A stretch of 64,000 nucleotides of DNA from Candidatus Sulfotelmatobacter sp. (GTDB lineage Bacteria; Acidobacteriota; Terriglobia; Terriglobales; Acidobacteriaceae): the NCBI GenBank assembly GCA_025462865.1, contig JAOAPI010000172.1, forward strand, positions 54,251-118,250, read 5' to 3'. Below the pieces are notes generated by a model. That model made no database searches. It saw nothing but the letters and a program-made list of their open reading frames with translations, and was not told where the DNA came from. A program made the translations under genes and the position numbers. This document shows, piece after piece, positions 25,969 through 34,204 of the stretch (position 1 is the first letter of the stretch; the number at the start of each line of letters is the position of its first letter).

Positions 25969-27612
25969 ATGCAGCCCGATCCCGTGGAATTGGAAATTTT
26001 CAAAAACCTCTTTCACTCCATTGCCGAGGAGATGGGCGCGGCTCTGCGGCGGACGGCGTTTTCTCCCAACATCAAAGAGCGCCGCGATTATTCGTGTGCC
26101 GTCTTCGATGGCGACGGCGAAGTGATCGCCATGGGCGACCACATGCCAGTGCATCTCGGCTCGATGCCCATGTCGGTGTGGGCCGCCATCGCCGGGTGCG
26201 AGATGGCTCCGGGGGATGTGGTTATGCTGAATGATCCCTTCCGCGGAGGCACGCATCTCCCCGACATCACTCTGGTCGCAGCCGTGTATGTGGAACCTCG
26301 CGGCCGCGCCTTTGGCAGCCGCCGAGCACGCCCTCGCTCAGGAAAAAAAGGAATTCATCCCGACTTCTACGTCGCCTCGCGTGCCCATCACGCCGACGTC
26401 GGCGGAGCGTACGCGGGTTCCATGGGATTGTGCCGGGAGATTTATCAGGAGGGGTTTCGGATTCCTCCGGTGCGGCTCATGCGTGCAGGCGCGATGGATC
26501 AAGATGTATTGGCTCTCTTATTGAACAACGTGCGTACTCCGGAAGAACGTGAGGGCGACTTGGGAGCGCAGATCGCAGCTTGCCACACCGGCGCCGAGCG
26601 CCTGCGCGAAGTGTGCGCTCGGTACGGAATCGCGCGGACAACGCGCGCAGCGCAGGAGCTGATGGAATACTCCGAAAAACTGATGCGAGCGTTTCTCCAG
26701 CGGGTGCCGCCGGGCAGGTATCGCGCCGAGGACTTTCTGGACAATGACGGCATCAGCGACAAGCCCGTGAAAATCGCGGTGACTGTGAACGTCTGGGGCC
26801 GCGTCAGAGCCACACAGCCGATGGTCACAGTGGATTTCACCGGCAGCGATCCACAAGTCGAAGGCAGCATCAACGCGGTCGAGGCGATTACCTATTCGGC
26901 CTGTTTTTATGTTTTTCGCTGCCTGCTGTCGGATGATGTTCCGGCGACCGCGGGGCTGATGCGGCCCATCCATGTAATCGCTCCGGCAGGCACGATTGTG
27001 AACGCACAGCCACCGGCAGCGGTTGCCGGAGGCAACGTCGAAACTTCGCAACGAATCGTGGATGTCCTACTCGCGGCAATGGCGCAGGCGATTCCTGACC
27101 GGATTCCCGCGGGCGCTTCGGGAACCATGAATAATCTGACGATCGGTGGAATCGATCCGCGCACCGGCAAGCCGTTTGCATACTACGAAACCATCGCGGG
27201 TGGCATGGGCGCGCGACCTGCCAAAAACGGCGTCTCCGGCGTGCATACGCACATGACAAATTCGCTGAACACTCCGGCGGAGGCGCTCGAGTATGCGTAT
27301 CCCTTGCGCGTCCGCCGCTACTCACTTCGTCCTGGCAGCGGCGGAGGCGGCCAGCACCGAGGAGGAGGCGGAATTATCCGCGAGATCGAGGTTCTGACTG
27401 ACTGTGAAGTGACGTTGCTCGCAGATCGTCGCACTCGCGGGCCGCGCGGATTATCCGGAGGGCAGACGGGTGCCCCAGGGAAGGCCACAGTAATCCGCCG
27501 CAATGGTTCGACTGAAGAAATGCCGGGCAAGTTCAGCACGCGGCTGATGCGCGGGGAGCGCATTAGAATTGAATCGCCCGGTGGCGGCGGCTGGGGCAGT
27601 CGGACACTTTGA
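25969..27612 (+). CDS. Hydantoinase B / oxoprolinase family protein
   Basis: A 547-aa HyuB-type subunit, ATP-dependent cyclic amide hydrolase family (N-methylhydantoinase or 5-oxoprolinase). Motifs: EEMGAALRRTAFSPNIKERRDYSC near residue 18, DHMPVHLGSMP, LNDPFRGGTHLPDITL, and the glycine-rich GGGGQHRGGGGIIREIE stretch near residue 463. The start ATG at 25969 (MQPDPVELEIF) fits the family; the frame is open to 25552 but that part is not family-like. The usual partner HyuA is not adjacent, so partner and substrate are unknown. Confidence 0.9.
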   Translation: MQPDPVELEIFKNLFHSIAEEMGAALRRTAFSPNIKERRDYSCAVFDGDGEVIAMGDHMPVHLGSMPMSVWAAIAGCEMAPGDVVMLNDPFRGGTHLPDITLVAAVYVEPRGRAFGSRRARPRSGKKGIHPDFYVASRAHHADVGGAYAGSMGLCREIYQEGFRIPPVRLMRAGAMDQDVLALLLNNVRTPEEREGDLGAQIAACHTGAERLREVCARYGIARTTRAAQELMEYSEKLMRAFLQRVPPGRYRAEDFLDNDGISDKPVKIAVTVNVWGRVRATQPMVTVDFTGSDPQVEGSINAVEAITYSACFYVFRCLLSDDVPATAGLMRPIHVIAPAGTIVNAQPPAAVAGGNVETSQRIVDVLLAAMAQAIPDRIPAGASGTMNNLTIGGIDPRTGKPFAYYETIAGGMGARPAKNGVSGVHTHMTNSLNTPAEALEYAYPLRVRRYSLRPGSGGGGQHRGGGGIIREIEVLTDCEVTLLADRRTRGPRGLSGGQTGAPGKATVIRRNGSTEEMPGKFSTRLMRGERIRIESPGGGGWGSRTL

Positions 27613-27672
27613 GCAAGACTGTTGCCACGCTTGCAAAAGCCTGCATCCAAATTCATACGAGAGGAGCTGTTG

Positions 27673-28230
27673 ATGACAGACATTGCTTCTCATTATCTCG
27701 ATGAAGCGCGCCGCCAGTTCCGCGGGCATAAGCGCATGGCAGAGAGCGCCATGGCGCAACTCCGTGATGAAGATTTTTTCGTCACCCTCGACCCAGAGTC
27801 CAATTCAGTCGCGATTCTGGTCAAGCATCTCGCCGGGAATATGCGCTCACGGTTCACCGACTTCCTGACAACTGATGGCGAAAAACCCGACCGCTTTCGC
27901 GACCGCGAATTTGAACTTGGAGCCGGAACCACCCGCGCGGATGTTATGAAGTGGTGGGAAGAAGGCTGGAACTGCGTCTTCACCGCCATTGACTCCCTCA
28001 AACCAGAGGACGTCATGGCCACGGTTACGGTGCGCGGCCAGCCACACAGCGTGCTGCAGGCCATCAACCGGCAGATCGCACACTATGCGCAGCACACCGG
28101 GCAGATCGTATTCTTGTGCAAGCATCTCAGATCAGGCGAATGGAACACGCTGAGTATCCCACGAGGAAAATCGGAAGAGCTCAAGATCGCCGGACCTAAG
28201 GCCAACTGGGGATCGCCCCCTGAGCGGTGA
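27673..28230 (+). CDS. DUF1572 (DinB-like) protein
   Basis: A 185-aa soluble protein of DUF1572, related to DinB four-helix bundles. It has MTDIASHYLDEARRQFRGHK at the start, SVAILVKHLAGNMRSRFTDFLTTDG, and HYAQHTGQIVFLCKHL near the end with the metal-type histidines. The ATG at 27673 follows a strong GAGGAG 6 bp upstream. It may be co-transcribed with the hydantoinase gene (60-bp gap); function unknown. Confidence 0.85.
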   Translation: MTDIASHYLDEARRQFRGHKRMAESAMAQLRDEDFFVTLDPESNSVAILVKHLAGNMRSRFTDFLTTDGEKPDRFRDREFELGAGTTRADVMKWWEEGWNCVFTAIDSLKPEDVMATVTVRGQPHSVLQAINRQIAHYAQHTGQIVFLCKHLRSGEWNTLSIPRGKSEELKIAGPKANWGSPPER

Positions 28231-28241
28231 GGATTCGCGAA

Positions 28242-28880
28242 TTATTCTGATTTGGGCCCGTAGTAACGGTAGTGCCCGGTAATCTTCCAATTGAAGAGTA
28301 CGTCTTCCATCTTCGGTCCCTCGCCGATGTTGTGTACGACCATATTGTGACCGGTCCGCCCGGACTTTTGATCGACGACAATGCCGATGTGAGGGACGCC
28401 GCCACCGAGATCCCATGTGACCAGTTCGCCGGGCGAGTAATCTTCAGAGCGGTTGGTTATGGAGAGCGTCTCTCCTTTGCGTTGGAAGAACACCATCAAG
28501 TTAGGAACTCTACGGTGGTCGATATTTGAATCGGCGTGTGCGAGCAGCCAGCGAGCCTTGTTCGGATACGCGGCAAAATTGTGCACTATGTCTACATGAA
28601 CTTCTTTCTGCAGATCAATACCTACGGCTCGGTAGGAGCGAATGATCTCGTCGGTGCAGACGCCAGTATCCGCGGGGACATCTCCGTCGGGGTACGTAAT
28701 TCTGACGTAGTCGGAAACGTAGCGGACTGTGTGATGTGTGCGCTCAACCGCAACCGCGGCCAGCCGACGCATGAATTCCTGATGGGAAGCTTGGGTCGTT
28801 TGCGAGACCACACTAATAAAGGTCACCACCATAAAAGCAGCGAGGGCGAGACACCATCGGGTTTTCGACTGGACTTCCAT
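28242..28880 (-). CDS. DUF1287 domain protein, exported
   Basis: A 212-aa protein with an N-terminal hydrophobic segment (about residues 9-30) consistent with export. The domain matches DUF1287: VRYVSDYVRITYPDGDVPADTGVCTDEIIRSYRAVGIDLQ, then HVDIVHNFAAYP, HRRVPNLMVFFQRKG and LVTWDLGGGVPHIGIVVD. The conserved Cys and His are reminiscent of an NlpC/P60-like active site, but activity is unproven. The ATG at 28880 is preferred over longer frames because it places the hydrophobic segment at the terminus. Confidence 0.85.
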   Translation of the reverse strand: MEVQSKTRWCLALAAFMVVTFISVVSQTTQASHQEFMRRLAAVAVERTHHTVRYVSDYVRITYPDGDVPADTGVCTDEIIRSYRAVGIDLQKEVHVDIVHNFAAYPNKARWLLAHADSNIDHRRVPNLMVFFQRKGETLSITNRSEDYSPGELVTWDLGGGVPHIGIVVDQKSGRTGHNMVVHNIGEGPKMEDVLFNWKITGHYRYYGPKSE

Positions 28881-29003
28881 TTCGACCGATTGTAACTGTC
28901 TTAATGTCGGAGGAGAATAGGTCAACGAAAGGTCTCGGATTCCTTCCCACAGTGCTAGAATCATACGTTTTGTGTCTAAGTCTGAATTCCTAAGGTAGTT
29001 CTG

Positions 29004-30056
29004 ATGCCGTCCACAATGCTCGCCGTCGTAAAACCGGAAGCCGCACCCGGCGCTGACATCCGGGAAGTCAAAATTCCCAGCTTCGGCAGGAGCGATGTAC
29101 TGGTCAAGGTAAAGGTCGCCTCCATTTGCGGGACGGACCTGCACATCTACAACTGGGACCGCTGGGCGCAAAATCGAATTCATCCTCCGCTGATTCCAGG
29201 GCACGAGTTTTGCGGCGAAGTCGCGGCCTTCGGCGATGAAGTCACCAGTGTCAAAGAAGGCGACCTCGTCTCCGCAGAGATGCACGTGGCCTGCGGCAAA
29301 TGCTTCCAGTGCCGCACCGGCGAAGCTCACATCTGCCAGAACGTGAAAATCATTGGCGTGGATGCGGATGGCGCCTTCGCGGAGTATGTTGTAATCCCGG
29401 AATCGAACATCTGGAAGCTCGATCCCGACATTCCGCTTGAATATGCGTCAATTCTCGATCCGCTCGGCAATGCAGTCCATACGGTGTTGGCGGGTGAGAT
29501 CGCGGCAAAAACCGTTGCCATAACAGGATGCGGGCCCATCGGATTGTTTGCGATTGCGGTCGCCCGAGCCGTGGGTGCGACCAGCGTATTTGCCATTGAA
29601 GTGAACGAGCACCGCCGCAAGATCGCGCGGGAGATGAAGGCCGACTACGTGCTCGATCCTTCAAAAGAAAACGCCAGCGCGATCGTCATGGAAAAAACCG
29701 GCGGACTGGGGGCGGACGTTGTGCTCGAGATGGCCGGGCATCCCGACTCGATTCGAACAGCATTCGATATCGTGCGGCGCGGCGGAAGAATTTCCCTTCT
29801 CGGACTGACATCGAAACCCATCTCGCTGAACTTCTCCGAAGACATTATTTTCAAAGGCATCACGGTGCAAGGCATCAACGGACGCCGCATGTACCAGACC
29901 TGGTACCAGATGACCGCGCTGCTCAAAGCCGGCAAGCTCGATCTGCATCCGGTAATCACCGACCGCATCCCCATGAAGGATTTCTCCAAAGCCATGGAAC
30001 GCCTGAAGACAGGCGAAGCCAGTAAAATATTGGTGTATCCCAACGGCGTGCGGTGA
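29004..30056 (+). CDS. tdh: L-threonine 3-dehydrogenase
   Basis: NAD-dependent zinc enzyme oxidising L-threonine to 2-amino-3-ketobutyrate. The 350-aa protein has catalytic zinc residues Cys42, His67 and Glu68 (CGTDLH and GHEFCGEV), structural zinc cysteines 97, 100, 103 and 111, and a Rossmann GCGPIG at 175-180. The next enzyme of the pathway, Kbl, is encoded two genes downstream on the same strand. The stop overlaps an open frame of the following gene. Confidence 0.95.
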   Translation: MPSTMLAVVKPEAAPGADIREVKIPSFGRSDVLVKVKVASICGTDLHIYNWDRWAQNRIHPPLIPGHEFCGEVAAFGDEVTSVKEGDLVSAEMHVACGKCFQCRTGEAHICQNVKIIGVDADGAFAEYVVIPESNIWKLDPDIPLEYASILDPLGNAVHTVLAGEIAAKTVAITGCGPIGLFAIAVARAVGATSVFAIEVNEHRRKIAREMKADYVLDPSKENASAIVMEKTGGLGADVVLEMAGHPDSIRTAFDIVRRGGRISLLGLTSKPISLNFSEDIIFKGITVQGINGRRMYQTWYQMTALLKAGKLDLHPVITDRIPMKDFSKAMERLKTGEASKILVYPNGVR

Positions 30057-30133
30057 GTAGCGACGGCGTCTCGCCGGCATCCGTGGCGCACCACACGGTT
30101 TGGGAAACAAATGCTACATCTGGACGTTATCGC

Positions 30134-30610
30134 ATGAGTCTTGACGCGTTCGTACGTTGCACCTGCATTCGTGATGGCAAGGCCAAGCCGCATCCATTCC
30201 CCGACCGGCTTACCTACGACGATTCTGGCGAACCTATGTTGAGTGGAGACCCCTCCGATGAGGAGTGGGAAGCCCACGACCAGTGGCTCACGGATTCCTG
30301 CGAGCACGGCGGATATATTCTCTCCATGTTTCTGGGTAATATCACGCGCGTGAAAAACTTGCGAAGCTTTCTGCGCGCTTTGCAGGGAAATCCTGGACCA
30401 AAGTTTCCCATCCTGCTTGAAAAAGTTTTGTACGACGGCACGCACACCGGCGACTGGATCCCGGTCAAAGAATCGCCGGCTCTGCTGAAAGAAGTGAATA
30501 CCGTTCTGCATTCCAGCGACATCCTGGCCGAGTCAGAAAAAGAGTTTTTCAATAATATGAAACTGCTTTGCGAAGCCAGCATTGAGACCGGCAACCCGAT
30601 CATGTTTTGA
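30134..30610 (+). CDS. Hypothetical protein between tdh and kbl
   Basis: A 158-aa soluble, acidic protein with no signal peptide. It begins MSLDAFVRCTCIRDGKAKPHPFP and has SDEEWEAHDQWLTDSCEHGG and a C-terminal helix rich in Glu/Lys. I recognise no family and no catalytic motif. Its place inside the tdh-kbl unit hints at a linked role. The ATG at 30134 is favoured over the upstream open frame from 30053. Confidence 0.6.
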   Translation: MSLDAFVRCTCIRDGKAKPHPFPDRLTYDDSGEPMLSGDPSDEEWEAHDQWLTDSCEHGGYILSMFLGNITRVKNLRSFLRALQGNPGPKFPILLEKVLYDGTHTGDWIPVKESPALLKEVNTVLHSSDILAESEKEFFNNMKLLCEASIETGNPIMF

Positions 30611-30622
30611 GGTAAGGTCTTT

Positions 30623-30700
30623 GCCACGGATTTACGCGGATGAACATGGATTTAAACCGTGGTGTTCAAAAATCCGTGTTAATCCGTGCGAATCCGTGGC
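30623..30700. repeat. Inverted repeat of ATCCGTG units
   Basis: Arms at 30623-30653 and 30670-30700 are inverted repeats with about 26 of 31 positions matching, separated by 16 nt. Each arm is made of degenerate ATCCGTG-type units. Related sequence appears at about 34180-34203 and 39178-39209, so this is a dispersed family. It sits between the hypothetical gene and kbl and could attenuate or stabilise the message. Confidence 0.7.
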
Positions 30701-30722
30701 CAAGAATTTCGAGGTTTCTTTC

Positions 30723-31937
30723 ATGACCACTGCAACCCGTACCAACCCGCTCTCCTATCTCACCGACCAGCTCAACGAACTGAAATCCAAAGGCACGCAC
30801 TTCAAGCTGCGCGTGCTTGAGGACGAGCAGGCCCCCGTCTGCACTTTTGACGGCAAAAAGGTCATCAACCTGGCATCGAACAATTACCTTGGGCTGACCA
30901 CGCATCCCAAGCTGCGCGAGGCGGCACTCGAAGCTACGCGAAAATATGGCGTGGGATCGGGCGCGGTGCGCACCATTGCAGGCACGATGAAAATTCACAT
31001 GGAACTGGAAGAAAAGATCGCGCACTTCAAGAACGTTGAGGCATGCGTAGTATTCCAGTCCGGCTTCGCGGCGAATGCGGGCACAGTCTCGGCAGTGCTG
31101 GGCAAAGATGATTTCATTATTTCCGATGCGCTCAATCACGCTTCGATCATCGATGGTGCGCGTTTGTCGAAGGCGAAAATTCTGGTCTTCCGTCACAAAG
31201 ACGTTGCCCATGCCGAAGAGCAACTGGCCAGCGTGAAGGACGAGCCCGGCAAAAAGCTGCTGATCACCGATGGGGTTTTCTCGATGGATGGAGACATCGG
31301 CCCACTGCCCGGTCTCTGTGATGTTGCGGAAAAATATGGCGCGATCATGATGGTCGACGATGCCCACGCTTCGGGCGTTCTCGGACGCAACGGCCGCGGC
31401 ACCATCGATCATTTCAAGGTCCACGGGCGCGTGGATATTCAAGTAGGAACGTTGTCGAAGGCCATCGGCGCACTTGGCGGCTATGTCTGCGGGTCGCGGG
31501 ATGTGATCGATTTTCTATATCACCGGGCGCGGCCCTTCTTGTTTTCCACATCGCATCCGCCATCGGTGGCGGCAACCTGCATCGCGGCATTCGACGTCCT
31601 GGAAAATGAACCCGAGCGTATGGAAAAACTCTGGGAAAACACGCGCTTCTGGAAGAAAGAACTCGGCCTGCTCGGTTTCGACATCGGTGGCCGCGCTACT
31701 CCGCCCAGCGAGACCCCGATCACGCCGATCATCATCGGCGACGGCAAGCTCACCATGGACTTCTCTCGCGAATTATTCAAAGAAGGCGTCCTCGGCACCG
31801 GCATCGCCTTCCCTACAGTGCCGGAAGGCAAAGCTCGCATCCGTACGATCATGACGGCCACGCACACGACGGAAGAACTGCAGCAGGCGCTGGAGGTGCT
31901 TGGAAGGGTGGGGAAAAGGATAGGAATCGTGGGCTGA
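30723..31937 (+). CDS. kbl: Glycine C-acetyltransferase (2-amino-3-ketobutyrate CoA ligase)
   Basis: PLP enzyme that cleaves 2-amino-3-ketobutyrate with CoA to glycine and acetyl-CoA, completing the Tdh pathway. The 404-aa protein is of the alpha-oxoamine synthase family: VINLASNNYLGLTTHPKL near residue 42, DALNHASIIDGARLS, DDAHASGVLGRNGRG, and the PLP lysine K246 in GTLSKAIGALGGY. The start ATG at 30723 matches the family N-terminus. Related enzymes such as BioF share the fold, but the Tdh context supports Kbl. Confidence 0.93.
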   Translation: MTTATRTNPLSYLTDQLNELKSKGTHFKLRVLEDEQAPVCTFDGKKVINLASNNYLGLTTHPKLREAALEATRKYGVGSGAVRTIAGTMKIHMELEEKIAHFKNVEACVVFQSGFAANAGTVSAVLGKDDFIISDALNHASIIDGARLSKAKILVFRHKDVAHAEEQLASVKDEPGKKLLITDGVFSMDGDIGPLPGLCDVAEKYGAIMMVDDAHASGVLGRNGRGTIDHFKVHGRVDIQVGTLSKAIGALGGYVCGSRDVIDFLYHRARPFLFSTSHPPSVAATCIAAFDVLENEPERMEKLWENTRFWKKELGLLGFDIGGRATPPSETPITPIIIGDGKLTMDFSRELFKEGVLGTGIAFPTVPEGKARIRTIMTATHTTEELQQALEVLGRVGKRIGIVG

Positions 31938-32246
31938 CTCTTGGCCGTCTCAGACGGGACTCGACGCCTTTTGCCTGACTTCCCCTACGTGCGAGGGTAA
32001 TGAATGCCGTCGCTTCGCGACTCTTTGGCATTGCCACTCGCCGTCGATCATTCCTATTTGCGGAATTCCGCGGGATATTTGTGTACACGACGCAGAAGGT
32101 CGCGGCTCGAGGTTTTAGTATTTAAAGAGCTCTGGGCTGATGGCGGAGCGACAGTCCCCGCAGGGGACACAAGTCACTAGCCCCGCACGTAAGTGCGGGG
32201 TAAAGCGAGCGTCCAGGCCAGAGTCCCTTTAGGGACGGCACCTCTC
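31938..32246. other. Intergenic region upstream of the RAYT transposase
   Basis: Contains the left copy of a direct repeat (31998-32024, 26 of 27 identical to 32758-32784) with a related shorter block at 31953-31965 (right copy 32705-32717). It also holds three hairpins: GTCCCC/GGGGAC (32154-32168), CCCCGCAC/GTGCGGGG (32181-32200) and GTCCCT/AGGGAC (32223-32236). No coding sequence is apparent. Confidence 0.75.
32181..32200. repeat. Left subterminal hairpin of the RAYT element
   Basis: CCCCGCAC, GTAA, GTGCGGGG: a perfect 8-bp stem with a tetraloop. An identical stem with loop TTTC lies on the right side at 32737-32756. Confidence 0.8.
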
Positions 32247-32693
32247 ATGTCACACACACATGCTGCTAATTTCGTGCATTGCATCTTCGGGACCAAAGGG
32301 CGACGTGCGCTGATTCCTTCTGAATTACAAGAGGGGCTTTACGCTTATCTGATTGGTATAGCGGACAATCTGGGCGCGAAGATTCTGGCCGCCGGAGGCA
32401 CCTCGAACCACGTCCATCTCCTCATCAGGCTGCCGCCTGCACTGACGCTTGCTGAAGTTGTGCAGAAGTTGAAGGCTAACTCCTCGCGTTGGCTCGGGGA
32501 GAACGGCGTGCCATTCGAGTGGCAGAAAGGCTATGGAGCATTCAGCGTAAGTCCGTCTTTGCTACCAACGGTCCAGGCTTATATTCGCAATCAGGCGGAG
32601 CATCATAAAAAGAGGAGCTTTGAGGAAGAATTTTTGGCGCTTCTAAAGAAGTCCGGTGTGGCCTATGACGCTGACCGACTGTTTGCAGCCTGA
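32247..32693 (+). CDS. REP-associated tyrosine (IS200/Y1-type) transposase
   Basis: A 148-aa single-domain protein of the Y1/HUH transposase family. It has the HUH motif in SNHVHLLIRLPP near residue 57 and the catalytic tyrosine expected in YIRNQAEHHKK near residue 114. The N-terminus NFVHCIFGTKGRRALIP is typical of IS200-like/RAYT proteins. Hairpins with identical stems flank it, which is characteristic of RAYT/REP units or small IS200-like elements. The frame is intact, so it may still be active. Confidence 0.88.
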   Translation: MSHTHAANFVHCIFGTKGRRALIPSELQEGLYAYLIGIADNLGAKILAAGGTSNHVHLLIRLPPALTLAEVVQKLKANSSRWLGENGVPFEWQKGYGAFSVSPSLLPTVQAYIRNQAEHHKKRSFEEEFLALLKKSGVAYDADRLFAA

Positions 32694-32736
32694 GTGGCGT
32701 CACTGACGCGACTCGACTTCTCTTGGTAAACATTCC

Positions 32737-32756
32737 CCCCGCACTTTCGTGCGGGG
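32737..32756. repeat. Right subterminal hairpin of the RAYT element
   Basis: CCCCGCAC, TTTC, GTGCGGGG: same stem as the left hairpin at 32181-32200, located 43 bp after the transposase stop and immediately followed by the right direct repeat. Confidence 0.8.
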
Positions 32757-32757
32757 C

Positions 32758-32784
32758 TAATGAATGGCGTCGCTTCGCGACTCT
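32758..32784. repeat. Right direct repeat of the RAYT region
   Basis: A 27-bp sequence matching 31998-32024 with one mismatch, in the same orientation, 760 bp away. The two copies bracket the transposase and its hairpins. Confidence 0.8.
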
Positions 32785-32811
32785 CGTTAGTCACAAGTCG
32801 CACATCGATCG

Positions 32812-34128
32812 TCAATCTCCGCGGTACACAACCTTCCCGCCCACAATCGTCGCCATCACCTTCCCCACAAACTGCCGGCCGTCAAAGGGAGTGTTATGCG
32901 ACAGCGATTGCGACTTTGCGGCGTCGAAGGTCCAACGCTTCTTAGGATCGAAGATGGTTACGTCGGCGAAGCTGCCGCGGGCGAGCGAGCCACGGCCGCG
33001 GAGGTCAAAGACGCGCGCGGGTCCCGCGGTGAAAAGCTCGACGATGCGCGTTAGAGGAACTTTGTGGTCTCGATGGAGGCTAGTGATGGCGAGGGCCACT
33101 GCGGTTTCAAGTCCGGTAATACCAAACGCGGCGCGTTCGAACTCGACTTGCTTTTCGTGTGTAGCGTGAGGCGCGTGGTCGGTGGCGATTGCATCCACAG
33201 TGCCATCGGCAAGAGCCACAAGAATCGCTTCACGATCGCTTGCCGATCGCAGGGGTGGATTCATTTTGTAGCACGTGTCGTACTCGCCAACGTTCTCGTC
33301 AAGCAGGGTGAAATGGTGCGGCGTCACTTCGCAAGTGACGCGGGCTTTGGCGCGCTTGCCGCGTCGTACCGCCTTCAGCGCATCGGAAGTCGAAAGATGC
33401 GCCACGTGCAATCGCGATTCGCGAATCTGCTGCGCCAGCGTGACGTCGCGATCCACAACGTTCGCCTCGGCAGCCGCGGACATGCCCCGCAAGCCTAGAC
33501 GAAAGCTGGTAGGCCCTTCGTTCATCGAGCAGCTTTCTGTAAGACGCGTATCTTCGGCGTGCTGCACGACCGGCAAATTCAGTTCGGCGCCAAGCCGCAG
33601 GGCCGCGCGCATAATGTCGTCATCAAGAATTGGCTTTCCGTCGTCGGTCACCGCCACGGCACCGGCGCGCTGCAAGGCCGCAAAGTCAGTGAGCGTCGCA
33701 CCTCGCGAATTGCGAGTGGCAGCGGCAATGGGAAACACGTTGACCACGGCCCCCCGCTCCGGATCCCGCAACCACCTGACCCACTCGTCGGTATCCACCA
33801 CCGGAGCTGTATTCGGCATGGTACACACCGAAGTGAATCCTCCGGCAGCTGCGGCGGCGGTGCCACTGGCGATCGTTTCTTTGTAGCCCTGTCCGGGCTC
33901 GCGCAGATGAACGTGCAGGTCAATGAATCCCGGGGCAACAATTAGTCCCCGCGCATCGAACGTCTCGTCTGCGCCTCCACGGACCTTCTTAGGCAGCGCG
34001 ATCTCGGCCACCCGGCCATCGCGCAGAAGAATGTCCATGAGCGCGTTGATCTTCTCCGCCGGATCGATCACATGCCCGCCCTTAATCAACAGGCTTGCGG
34101 TTTCTCGTTTTTGATTTTTGGCGCTCAA
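32812..34128 (-). CDS. pyrC: Dihydroorotase
   Basis: Cyclises N-carbamoyl-L-aspartate to dihydroorotate in pyrimidine synthesis. The 438-aa class I amidohydrolase has the metal motif DLHVHLREPG (His72, His74), VCMPNTAPVVD near residue 117, and TDHAPHATHEKQ near residue 316. It follows pyrB by 76 bp on the same strand, forming a pyrB-pyrC unit. Tool-free reading cannot tell whether PyrC requires complex formation with PyrB, as in some class I enzymes. Confidence 0.94.
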   Translation of the reverse strand: MSAKNQKRETASLLIKGGHVIDPAEKINALMDILLRDGRVAEIALPKKVRGGADETFDARGLIVAPGFIDLHVHLREPGQGYKETIASGTAAAAAGGFTSVCTMPNTAPVVDTDEWVRWLRDPERGAVVNVFPIAAATRNSRGATLTDFAALQRAGAVAVTDDGKPILDDDIMRAALRLGAELNLPVVQHAEDTRLTESCSMNEGPTSFRLGLRGMSAAAEANVVDRDVTLAQQIRESRLHVAHLSTSDALKAVRRGKRAKARVTCEVTPHHFTLLDENVGEYDTCYKMNPPLRSASDREAILVALADGTVDAIATDHAPHATHEKQVEFERAAFGITGLETAVALAITSLHRDHKVPLTRIVELFTAGPARVFDLRGRGSLARGSFADVTIFDPKKRWTFDAAKSQSLSHNTPFDGRQFVGKVMATIVGGKVVYRGD

Positions 34129-34204
34129 TATTCAGCTCTCATCGTCGGAAATCTCGCATAGCTCTTTAGAGCACTGCCAGTGCCGATCCGTGAAAATCCG
34201 TGGC

